Source: CAZLMW01 sp964560875 (lineage in GTDB: Bacteria > Myxococcota_A > UBA9042). From it: 5,799 bases of DNA. The notes under the pieces are model-generated. The model made no database searches, was not told the DNA's origin, and worked only from the letters and a program-made list of their open reading frames with translations. Position 1 is the first letter of the stretch. Each line of letters opens with the position of its first letter. Where the stretch lies: positions 1-5,799 of the forward strand of contig CAZLMW010000225.1 of assembly GCA_964560875.1 (NCBI GenBank), written 5' to 3'. Below, piece after piece: positions 1 through 5,799 of the stretch. A program made the translations under genes and the position numbers.

Positions 1-58
1 TTGAAAGCCCCCGCCTTTGAGAGCCCCCGCCTTTGAGAGCCCCCGCCTTTGAGAGCCC
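1..58. repeat. 16-bp tandem repeat array upstream of the monooxygenase gene
   Basis: The unit is TTTGAGAGCCCCCGCC. Two identical full copies lie at 16-31 and 32-47. A partial copy of 11 bases follows at 48-58, and a 15-base copy with one change (AAAG for GAGAG context) lies at 1-15, cut by the window edge. The array therefore has about 3.6 visible copies and may continue to the left. It ends 14 bases before the chosen ATG, so it occupies the leader or promoter region of the downstream gene. The unit is not a multiple of three, which argues against it being a coding repeat. Its function is not evident. Confidence 0.9.
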
Positions 59-63
59 TGTGT

Positions 64-67
64 GGAG
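64..67 (+). promoter_or_regulatory. Ribosome binding site of the cytochrome/monooxygenase gene
   Basis: GGAG lies 5 nt before the ATG at 73. This decides the start: an in-frame TTG at 49 would add eight residues, but it lies inside the tandem repeat, has no Shine-Dalgarno of its own and would push the signal peptide inward. Confidence 0.7.
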
Positions 68-72
68 CCGCC

Positions 73-1431
73 ATGCGTCATCCGATCTCGCCATCCCGTT
101 CTTTCGCGCTGTGCCTGTTTGGCCTGCTGGTCGTCGCGTTGAGCGGCTGCGGCGCCGGCGATCCCGAGCCGACTTCGACCTGGCACCGCGACGTGCAGCC
201 GATTTTGCAAGCGCGCTGCGTGAACTGCCACAACGACGGCGGGATCGGGCCCTTCGACCTGACCAGCTACGACAAGGCCAAGGCCATCGCCGGCATGATC
301 AAGTCGCAGGTGCAGAGCCGGAAGATGCCGCCGTGGGGGGCCGATGCGATCCGCGACTACCGGTTCAATCCGCGCCTTTCCGATGACCAAATCGCGAGCA
401 TCGCTGCCTGGGCGGACGAGGGCGCACCACAAGGCAGCGCATCGGACACGCCGGTCGAGGTGAAGAAGAATGTCCCGAAGCTCTCGCGGACCGACGTTAC
501 GTTGAAGATGCCAACCGCCTTCACGCCGCAGAAGGATCCCGACGACTACCGCTGCTTCCTGCTCGATTGGAAGGAGAAAAAACCCGTCTATGTCACAGGC
601 TTCGCGGCCAAACCGGGCAACACAAAGGTCGTGCACCACATCGCGGCGTTCCTGCTCAACCCCGGGGGGCTCGTCACCGACCAGACCTTCAAGGAATTCG
701 CCAAGCTCGACGCGGACGAAAAAGGGCCCGGCTACACGTGCTTTGGCGGGCCAAACGGCAAGCTCAAGAGCCTGATCCCCGTGCAGCAGCTCGCGCAGTG
801 GGTCCCCGGCGCCCGAGGCACCGATTTTCCGGAGGGCACGGGCATCCTCGTCAAGCCCGGCGCGAAAGTGGTCCTGCAGATTCACTACAACATGCGCGAA
901 GGCCCGCAGCCCGACCAGACGGCCATCGAGTTCAAGATCGACGGCAACGTCAAGCACCCCGCCGCCTACGCGCCGTGGCTCAACCCGGTGTGGCCCGTCA
1001 ACCCCGAGACCATGAAGATCGCCGCTGGTGACGCGACCGCCAAGCACACCCACAAGGGCGACCCGCGCAACTTCTTCAAGCAGTTCGTCGGCGGCGTGAA
1101 GATGGACAACGGCTTCGACATCCACTCGGTCTTGCTGCACCTGCACGAGCTGGGCAAACGCGGCGTGCTGCGCATCAAGCGCAAGGACGGCACCGTCGAG
1201 ACCCTGCTGGACGTACCCCGCTACGACTTCAACTGGCAGCGCGTGTACTGGTTGGTCAAGCCGGTGCGACTCAACGCCGGCGACGAGCTCGACTTTGCCT
1301 GTCACTGGGACAACTCGGAGAGCAATCAGCCCAAGATCGACGGCAAGACCAAGAAGTCTGTCGACGTGTTCTGGGGCGAAGGCACGGCCGAAGAGATGTG
1401 CGTCGCCAACCTCTACATCTCGCAGTTCTGA
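73..1431 (+). CDS. Cytochrome c-copper type II (PHM/DBH-like) monooxygenase lipoprotein
   Basis: A 452-residue secreted protein, probably a membrane-anchored periplasmic or surface oxidoreductase. Residues 1-26 form a lipoprotein signal peptide: basic start, hydrophobic stretch, lipobox L23-S24-G25-C26. Residues 37-115 are a small c-type cytochrome domain with haem motif C49-V-N-C52-H53 and a likely axial Met85 in MPPW. The rest matches the two-domain copper type II, ascorbate-dependent monooxygenase fold. All six copper ligands expected from PHM can be assigned: H188 and H189 (VVHH), H271 (LQIHYN), H356 and H358 (HLH), and M442 (EEMC). C161, C223, C410 and C443 are candidates for disulfides. 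PHM and DBH hydroxylate C-H bonds next to peptide or aromatic groups; the substrate of bacterial homologues is mostly unknown and I do not assign one. The haem domain could deliver the electrons that ascorbate supplies in animals, which is inference. The gene appears to be monocistronic: the next gene starts 204 bp on, after several hairpins. Confidence 0.9.
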   Translation: MRHPISPSRSFALCLFGLLVVALSGCGAGDPEPTSTWHRDVQPILQARCVNCHNDGGIGPFDLTSYDKAKAIAGMIKSQVQSRKMPPWGADAIRDYRFNPRLSDDQIASIAAWADEGAPQGSASDTPVEVKKNVPKLSRTDVTLKMPTAFTPQKDPDDYRCFLLDWKEKKPVYVTGFAAKPGNTKVVHHIAAFLLNPGGLVTDQTFKEFAKLDADEKGPGYTCFGGPNGKLKSLIPVQQLAQWVPGARGTDFPEGTGILVKPGAKVVLQIHYNMREGPQPDQTAIEFKIDGNVKHPAAYAPWLNPVWPVNPETMKIAAGDATAKHTHKGDPRNFFKQFVGGVKMDNGFDIHSVLLHLHELGKRGVLRIKRKDGTVETLLDVPRYDFNWQRVYWLVKPVRLNAGDELDFACHWDNSESNQPKIDGKTKKSVDVFWGEGTAEEMCVANLYISQF

Positions 1432-1439
1432 ACCGGCTC

Positions 1440-1484
1440 GTGTCTCGTTGCAGGGGAAACGATCAGTTGACGACAACGAGATAC
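1440..1484. repeat. 11-bp inverted repeat just after the monooxygenase stop
   Basis: The arms GTGTCTCGTTG (1440-1450) and CAACGAGATAC (1474-1484) pair over 11 positions with one G-U, leaving a 23-nt loop. It starts 9 nt after the stop codon. No T run follows the right arm, so it is not a classical intrinsic terminator. It could be a 3'-end stabilising stem or a protein-binding site. Confidence 0.5.
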
Positions 1485-1534
1485 AGCCGCGCAGCGGAGG
1501 TTGGGGTGAGGCACGAAAACCACGCTTTTCGGGC

Positions 1535-1562
1535 CGAGGGGCCTCCCCTGCGAGGCCCCTTG
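1535..1562 (+). terminator. GC-rich hairpin, possible terminator without a T run
   Basis: A perfect 9-bp stem, AGGGGCCTC (1537-1545) with GAGGCCCCT (1552-1560), closes a 6-nt loop and extends by one G-U and one C-G pair to 1535-1562. The stem is very strong and lies between two separately spaced genes, about 100 bp after the monooxygenase stop, which fits a transcript end. The sequence after it (TTGCAAATG) lacks the usual T tract on the + strand, and the minus strand has none either. It may instead be a Rho-dependent 3' end, a processing stem or an attenuator in the nagZ leader. Confidence 0.4.
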
Positions 1563-1571
1563 CAAATGAAA

Positions 1572-1629
1572 GCTAGTGGTCCGACGTCCGGCCGGCGACT
1601 CATCAAAACTCCTGAAACCGACCACTAGC
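1572..1629. repeat. 58-bp unit bounded by 10-bp perfect inverted repeats, possible miniature mobile element
   Basis: GCTAGTGGTC (1572-1581) and GACCACTAGC (1620-1629) are perfect reverse complements around a 38-nt centre, which contains the palindrome CCGGCCGG (1588-1595). The right arm ends 6 nt before the nagZ ATG. There are two readings. One is a 10-bp stem in the nagZ leader. The other is a tiny non-autonomous insertion, with TGGTC/GACCA as termini and CTAG as a 4-bp target duplication; CTAG is its own complement, so the sequence alone cannot separate these. No transposase is present. Confidence 0.55.
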
Positions 1630-1635
1630 CCGCCC

Positions 1636-2667
1636 ATGAAACCTGCCGCGATGGTCATGCTGGGCTTTGCCGGCCCGACGCTGCCCGAACACTTCGCCGA
1701 TTGGCTGACCCGGCGCGGACTCGGCGGCGTCTTCCTGTTTCCACCCAACGGCAACTACGTCGATGCGGACCAGGTCCGTCGGCTCACGGACGCGATTCAC
1801 GCCTGCCGTCGCGAACAACCGCCGCTCATCGCCATCGACCAGGAAGGGGGCCGCGTGCAGGCATGGCAGCCGCCGGGCGGCCCGAGTTGGCCGAGCGCTC
1901 GAGCTCTTGGCGATGAAGGCCCCGAAAAAGCGCGCGAAACCGGCGCGAAGATAGGCAAACAGCTCCAAGAGCTCGGAGTTGACGTCGATTTTGCACCTGT
2001 GCTCGATGTCGACACGTGCGCGAGCAACCCGATCATCGCCGACCGCGCGTTTTCGGCCGATCCGGACCACGTAACCGCCTGCGCCGAGGCGTTCGCGACC
2101 GGTCTGCACCAAAACGGCGTGCTCGCTTGCGGCAAACACTTTCCCGGTCACGGCGACACGACCCGCGATTCCCACGTCGAGCTGCCCGTCGTCGAAGCGG
2201 ACCGAGACCGGCTGGACAGCGTCGAACTCAGGCCCTTCCGCGCGCTCGTCCAGGCGATCCCGATGCTGATGACGGCCCACGTCGTCTACCCGGCGTTGGA
2301 CCCCGACAGGGCCGCCACCCACAGCGTCGCCATCGCGACCCGCCTGCTCCGCGACGAGCTTGGCTATGACGGCGTCTTGATCAGCGATGACCTGGCCATG
2401 AAAGGCATCCGGCGGCGCGCAGCCAGAGACGGGGAAAACGGGACCGACAGCGAAATCGACCTGGCCGAAGCCGCTATCGAGTCGATCGTCGCCGGCTGCG
2501 ACATGGTGCTGAGCGCGTTCGAAACCGATCAACACGGCGACCTGCTCGATGCCGTCGCCAACGCCGTCGCCACGGGCCGCATCTCGCAGGAGCGCGTCGA
2601 AGAATCGGCCGCACGCATCGAGCGCCTCTACCAACGGCGCGCCGCCCTGCTCGCCGCCTGCGCCTGA
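1636..2667 (+). CDS. nagZ: Beta-N-acetylhexosaminidase, GH3 family (NagZ)
   Basis: A 343-residue cytosolic glycoside hydrolase, the usual length for NagZ, with no signal peptide. NagZ removes GlcNAc from GlcNAc-(anhydro)MurNAc-peptides during peptidoglycan recycling. Diagnostic GH3/NagZ motifs are intact: IDQEGGRVQ at 67-75, the NPIIADRAFS motif, KHFPGHGD from K167 continuing to the mobile-loop acid/base dyad D178-S179-H180, and the nucleophile loop ISDDLAMKG with probable nucleophile D251. The loop after it (RRRAARDGENGTDSE) looks slightly expanded. Start choice: ATG 1636 gives the best fit, but it has no Shine-Dalgarno because the inverted repeat ends just upstream. ATG at 1651 or 1657 is also possible, and a GTG at 1576 inside the repeat is unlikely. 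The symporter gene starts 6 nt after the stop, so the two are probably co-transcribed and translationally coupled. In some Gram-negatives NagZ activity also generates beta-lactamase inducer muropeptides; no such regulator is seen here. Confidence 0.93.
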   Translation: MKPAAMVMLGFAGPTLPEHFADWLTRRGLGGVFLFPPNGNYVDADQVRRLTDAIHACRREQPPLIAIDQEGGRVQAWQPPGGPSWPSARALGDEGPEKARETGAKIGKQLQELGVDVDFAPVLDVDTCASNPIIADRAFSADPDHVTACAEAFATGLHQNGVLACGKHFPGHGDTTRDSHVELPVVEADRDRLDSVELRPFRALVQAIPMLMTAHVVYPALDPDRAATHSVAIATRLLRDELGYDGVLISDDLAMKGIRRRAARDGENGTDSEIDLAEAAIESIVAGCDMVLSAFETDQHGDLLDAVANAVATGRISQERVEESAARIERLYQRRAALLAACA

Positions 2668-2673
2668 GTCGCA

Positions 2674-4548
2674 ATGCATCTTGGCGCGCTCGATCTCGCG
2701 GTGATCGCCGCCACGCTCGTCATCTCGGTGGTGGTCGGCCTCCGCCAAACGCGGCGCGGAAAAGGCGACCTCGTCTCGTATTTCGCAGCCGACCGCGCCC
2801 TGCCCTGGTGGATCGCCGGCACCTCGATCGTCGCGACCTCGTTCGCCGCTGACACACCGCTCGCCATCGCCCGAATCGTTCGCACCCAGGGCTTGCTCGG
2901 CAACTGGTACTGGTGGTCGGGCGGGATCGGGTTTGTGGTCTGCATGTTCCTGTTCGCGCCGTTGTGGCGGCGTTCCCGGGTGCTGACGGACGCGGAAATC
3001 ATCGAGCTCCGCTACGGGGATCGCGCGGCCGCCGGCTTGCGTGGGTTTCTGGCCGTGTTCCGTGGCGTCCTGGCCAACGGCATCACAATGGGCTGGGTAC
3101 TTTTGGGCATGCAGAAGATCATCGGCGAGACCCTCGGATGGCCCCGCGAGGCGTCCATGGTCGGTCTCATCGCGCTGAGCCTCGTGTACACAGCGGCCGC
3201 CGGGCTCTGGGGTGTGGTCGTCACCGATGTCTTGCAGTTCGGGCTCGCGATGTTCGGGTCGATCGCGCTGATGGTCGCCGTCTACGCCAAGATCGGTGGA
3301 CCCGCTGCCCTGGCTGAAGCGAGCGTTTCTGCCGCTCAAAAGGCCCAAGCTGTCGCCGCCGAAAAAGCCGCCGTCGCCGCCGAAAAAGCTGCAGGCGCCG
3401 CCGAAGCCGCCGCCGACGTTGTGCTCGAGGCCGGGCTTGTCGGCGCCGATTCCGTTTCAGCCATCGCCGATCCCGCCACGCTGCTCAGTTTCGTCCCCAA
3501 CCTCGACGCGGGGGGCGCGGTGATGGCCACATTCGCGTTCTACGTTGGCATCCAATGGCTCGGCGGCGCGGAAGGTGGCGGATTCCTCGCGCAGCGCCTC
3601 TTCGCCACCCGCAACGAAAAACACGCCGTCCTGGCCCTGTTGTGGTTCGCCATCGCGCATTTCGCGCTCCGTGCCTGGCCGTGGATCGTGGTCGGCCTCG
3701 GCAGCATCGTCCTGCTGCCCGAGTTGGCCGATCCGGAGACCGCCTACCCGCGCCTGATGGTGCAGCTGCTCCCCGCCGGCATCCTCGGCCTGATGGTGGC
3801 GTCGCTGCTCGCGGCGTTCATGTCTACCATCTCGACGCACTTGCATTGGGGCGCGAGCTACGTGGTCAACGACATCTACCTCCGCTTCATGCGCCCGGGG
3901 TGTGGCGACGAGGAGGCGCTGCGTGTCAGTCGCATGGCCGTCGGCCTGATGGCGCTCATCGCGGCGGCCATGGCGTGGCAGATGGACTCGGTCTTCGGAG
4001 CGTGGCTGTACCTGAGCGAGATCGGTGCGGGCGCCGCGCTCATCGGGGCCTTGCGCTGGTACTGGTGGCGCCTCAACGCCGCGTCCGAGATCAGCGCGCT
4101 CGTCACCAGCCTGGTGCTCAGCAATGCGCTGCGGCTGGTCGACGGCCTCGAAGATGAGGCGATGTACCCGCTGCGGTTTGTCATCGTGCTCAGTTCCGGG
4201 ACGATCGTCGCTTTCGCCGTCGCACTGCTGACCCGCCCAACGCCAACGCATGCGCTCGACGCGTTCTACAGGCGCGTCCGACCCGGCGGTTGGTGGGGCC
4301 CCGTGGCTGCTCGATGTCCGGAAGTAAGCGGCGACCGGATCGGCGTCGATCACCTCGTCGCGGTTGTGCTGGGCGTCGCGACCCTTTTTGGCGGGTTGTT
4401 CGGCCTCGGCGCGCTGGCGCTTGGCATGTATGGGCGCGGCGCCGCTTTGTTGGCCGTGGCAATCGGCGCGCTCGTCGGTCTCTTGCGCCGTATCCAGCGC
4501 TTTGAATGGGCGACCGAGCAGCTCCCCGCCAACGATTCAGCCGGCTGA
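2674..4548 (+). CDS. Sodium:solute symporter (SSF family), possible amino-sugar or muropeptide importer
   Basis: A 624-residue inner-membrane protein with about 13 hydrophobic helices, beginning at 5-23, 43-66, 77-98, 122-147, 162-178 and 180-206. SSF proteins use the sodium gradient to import sugars, amino acids or similar solutes. Family signs include SFAADTPLA in the second helix, GGFLAQRLFATRNEKHA at 302-318, and the strong signature from F382 to Y402 (FMSTISTHLHWGASYVVND), whose S/T residues 384-388 correspond to the Na2 sodium-site region. A conserved-looking C-terminal FYRRVRPGG lies at 531-539. Residues 210-254, between helices 6 and 7, are an Ala/Glu/Lys-rich insert with three 7-residue repeats. 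The gene follows nagZ by 6 nt with no clear Shine-Dalgarno, so it is likely coupled to it. That neighbour suggests GlcNAc, MurNAc or GlcNAc-anhydroMurNAc as substrate, but the sequence alone does not show it. Its stop codon overlaps the opposing dehydrogenase gene by 12 bp. Confidence 0.9.
   Translation: MHLGALDLAVIAATLVISVVVGLRQTRRGKGDLVSYFAADRALPWWIAGTSIVATSFAADTPLAIARIVRTQGLLGNWYWWSGGIGFVVCMFLFAPLWRRSRVLTDAEIIELRYGDRAAAGLRGFLAVFRGVLANGITMGWVLLGMQKIIGETLGWPREASMVGLIALSLVYTAAAGLWGVVVTDVLQFGLAMFGSIALMVAVYAKIGGPAALAEASVSAAQKAQAVAAEKAAVAAEKAAGAAEAAADVVLEAGLVGADSVSAIADPATLLSFVPNLDAGGAVMATFAFYVGIQWLGGAEGGGFLAQRLFATRNEKHAVLALLWFAIAHFALRAWPWIVVGLGSIVLLPELADPETAYPRLMVQLLPAGILGLMVASLLAAFMSTISTHLHWGASYVVNDIYLRFMRPGCGDEEALRVSRMAVGLMALIAAAMAWQMDSVFGAWLYLSEIGAGAALIGALRWYWWRLNAASEISALVTSLVLSNALRLVDGLEDEAMYPLRFVIVLSSGTIVAFAVALLTRPTPTHALDAFYRRVRPGGWWGPVAARCPEVSGDRIGVDHLVAVVLGVATLFGGLFGLGALALGMYGRGAALLAVAIGALVGLLRRIQRFEWATEQLPANDSAG
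3352..3414 (+). repeat. Three 21-bp in-frame repeats inside the symporter gene
   Basis: Units at 3352-3372, 3373-3393 and 3394-3414 encode VAAEKAA, VAAEKAA and GAAEAAA (residues 227-247). The first two share a 17-bp identical run, GTCGCCGCCGAAAAAGC, at 3352-3368 and 3373-3389. The 7-residue period and Ala/Glu/Lys content predict a helix, possibly a coiled coil, in the loop between helices 6 and 7. Such a repeat can gain or lose units without shifting frame. Confidence 0.8.
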
Positions 4549-5703
4549 CGTCGCGCCGGCTTCGAACCCGTCATGGATCACCACGGTGCGGATCCCGTCG
4601 CCGCGGCGCAGGGCCTCGATCGCCTCGTTGACGTCCGCCAAACCGATCTCGCGCGTCACGAGGTCGTCGAGGTTGAGCTGACCATTGCCATACATCGCAA
4701 GGAGCATCGGCACGTCCCGATCCAGCACCGGCGATCCATACAAGCAGCCGAGCAGCGAGCGCTCCTGGAGGCTGAACACGCACGCAGTCAAGCTAACGTC
4801 GACGCCAAACGGCGCCACGCCGACCACGACAGCGGCCCCACCGCGCCGGGCGCTGACGAACGCGTCGTTGATGGCGGCGGTCGATCCCACGCACTCAAAG
4901 GCAAAGTCGACACCGACACCGTTGGTCAGGTCCGCGACGGCGCTCGCGATATCGGCGACGTCGTTGGGGTTGATCGTGTGGGTTGCCCCGAATTTCAGCG
5001 CGTCGGCGAGTCTGTCGGCCTGGATGTCGATGGCGATGACCGTGCGCGCCCCGGCGATCTTCGCGCCCTGGACGGCATTGAGCCCAATCCCCCCACATCC
5101 GAACACGGCGACGGTCTGTCCTGGGCTGACCTTGGCCTTGTTCAGCACAGCTCCGAGCCCGGAGAGCACGGCGCATCCGACAAGACAAGCACGGTTGAGC
5201 GGCACATCGTCGTCGATCTTCACGCACTGGTGCGCGCGCACTGCGCTGCGTTCGGCGAGGGCACCGATCCCGCCGAAGCGGCCGATATCCATCCCGTCCT
5301 TGGTGAACGCGAGGTCCTCGAGCTCCTCGACCGAAGCGACGGTGCGTTCGCAGAGGTGGGGTTGCCCATGCACGCACCAATGGCACACGCCGCAGCGATG
5401 CGGGATCGCCATGACGACGTGATCACCGACAGCGAGGTGGCGGACCGCTGGCCCGACCCATTCAACAACACCAGCGCCCTCGTGGCCGAGCACAACCGGC
5501 GGCGGGTACGGCAGCTTCATGTCGAGCACCGACAAATCCGTGCGGCAGATGCCGGTCGCGGCCATCTTCACGATGACCTCGTCGTCCGCAGGTGGCTTAA
5601 GCTCGATCTCGTCGATAACGAGCGGCCCGCCGAAGTCGTACATGACCGCGGCCCGGGTCGTGAGAATGGGCGCAGGTGCACCGTTGGAAGCTTCGAGGGA
5701 CAT
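4537..5703 (-). CDS. Zinc-dependent alcohol dehydrogenase, MDR superfamily (class I/III-like)
   Basis: A 388-residue cytosolic medium-chain dehydrogenase that should interconvert an alcohol and an aldehyde or ketone using NAD. Catalytic zinc ligands are C53 (GICRTDL), H74 (GHEGAG) and C177 (VGCAVLSG). R54 and T55 match the positions that in horse liver ADH hold the coenzyme phosphate and start the proton relay. Structural zinc ligands are C104, C107, C110 and C118, spaced C-x2-C-x2-C-x7-C. The Rossmann fold has G202-C-G-G-I-G207 and an acidic D226 at the end of the second strand, favouring NAD over NADP. The stretch after C118 (120-150) matches the longer loop of class I/III and NDMA-dependent enzymes rather than short sorbitol or threonine dehydrogenases. 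The protein is slightly longer than the usual 370-375 residues because of extended N and C termini. The substrate cannot be read from sequence; a glutathione- or mycothiol-linked formaldehyde role is possible but unproven. It is transcribed leftward, convergent with the symporter, so it is not part of that operon. Confidence 0.93.
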   Translation of the reverse strand: MSLEASNGAPAPILTTRAAVMYDFGGPLVIDEIELKPPADDEVIVKMAATGICRTDLSVLDMKLPYPPPVVLGHEGAGVVEWVGPAVRHLAVGDHVVMAIPHRCGVCHWCVHGQPHLCERTVASVEELEDLAFTKDGMDIGRFGGIGALAERSAVRAHQCVKIDDDVPLNRACLVGCAVLSGLGAVLNKAKVSPGQTVAVFGCGGIGLNAVQGAKIAGARTVIAIDIQADRLADALKFGATHTINPNDVADIASAVADLTNGVGVDFAFECVGSTAAINDAFVSARRGGAAVVVGVAPFGVDVSLTACVFSLQERSLLGCLYGSPVLDRDVPMLLAMYGNGQLNLDDLVTREIGLADVNEAIEALRRGDGIRTVVIHDGFEAGATSAG

Positions 5704-5708
5704 GGCAA

Positions 5709-5712
5709 CTCC
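5709..5712 (-). promoter_or_regulatory. Ribosome binding site of the alcohol dehydrogenase gene
   Basis: On the minus strand TTGGAG ends 5 nt before the ATG at 5703-5701, with GGAG at 5712-5709. This supports the chosen start. The remaining leader to 5799 holds no gene and no promoter boxes I can defend; it contains one small palindrome, GGCGCGCC, at 5737-5744. Confidence 0.7.
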
Positions 5713-5799
5713 AAGACGTTGCGTTCACACCCAACGGGCGCGCCGCATAGCGTGGCGGAACGGCGAGGAATGAGAAACAGGCAGCGAGCGACAATTCCC

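Noticed and set aside
49..72. TTG start giving an eight-residue longer monooxygenase lipoprotein
   Set aside because: The TTG lies in the tandem repeat without its own ribosome binding site, while ATG 73 has GGAG at 5 nt and leaves a normal-length lipoprotein signal.
1432..1635. Small RNA gene or short peptide gene in the gap before nagZ
   Set aside because: Open frames crossing this gap are extensions of neighbouring shadow frames, without a ribosome binding site. The inverted repeats are real, but no known RNA family or promoter pattern is recognisable.
1603..3348. Long open frame of 581 codons on the minus strand, opposite nagZ and the start of the symporter
   Set aside because: It is antisense to two genes with intact family motifs. 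Its translation is hydrophilic, rich in Asp, Arg and Gly, and has no recognisable domain, as expected of a shadow frame in high-GC DNA.
3457..4353. 298-codon open frame on the minus strand opposite the symporter
   Set aside because: The composition is Arg/Asp/His/Gln-rich with no motif, and it lies wholly within the symporter gene. It is a codon-bias shadow.
4685..5422. 245-codon open frame on the plus strand opposite the alcohol dehydrogenase
   Set aside because: Ser/Thr/Pro/Ala-rich translation without domain signals. The opposite strand carries all dehydrogenase zinc and NAD motifs.
5704..5799. Possible sigma-70-like promoter (TTGTCG near the right edge, minus strand) for the dehydrogenase
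   Set aside because: No convincing -10 box at the right spacing; the match is no better than chance in this short leader.

Overview
The window is high-GC bacterial DNA, with G or C at most third codon positions. It holds four complete protein genes, three rightward and one leftward. A lipoprotein signal, a periplasmic haem/copper enzyme and a NagZ-type muropeptide glycosidase point to a Gram-negative host. Fusions of cytochrome c with a copper type II monooxygenase, and SSF symporters of this type, are common in large-genome soil or marine lineages such as Myxococcota, Acidobacteriota and Planctomycetota. Nothing here fixes the phylum; a myxobacteria-like host is only my best guess.

Layout. 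Positions 1-58 are a 16-bp tandem repeat cut by the left edge. Next is a secreted lipoprotein (73-1431) joining a c-type cytochrome domain to a PHM/DBH-like copper monooxygenase. A 204-bp gap (1432-1635) holds three separate inverted repeats and no gene. Then come nagZ (1636-2667, beta-N-acetylhexosaminidase, GH3) and, 6 nt later, a sodium:solute symporter (2674-4548), almost certainly in one transcript. On the opposite strand a zinc-dependent, NAD-type alcohol dehydrogenase (5703-4537) runs toward the symporter, and the two genes overlap by 12 bp at their stop codons. The last 96 bases are the leader of the dehydrogenase gene.

How the genes may work together. The nagZ-symporter pair looks like a cell-wall recycling or amino-sugar salvage unit: the symporter may import a muropeptide or amino sugar that NagZ cleaves in the cytosol. 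The copper monooxygenase and the dehydrogenase are oxidoreductases with no visible link to that pair or to each other. No phage, CRISPR, defence or transposase gene is visible. The most unusual items are the inverted repeat abutting the nagZ start, the 16-bp tandem array, and the repetitive Ala/Glu/Lys insert in the symporter. I see no convincing evidence of a wholly new multi-gene system.
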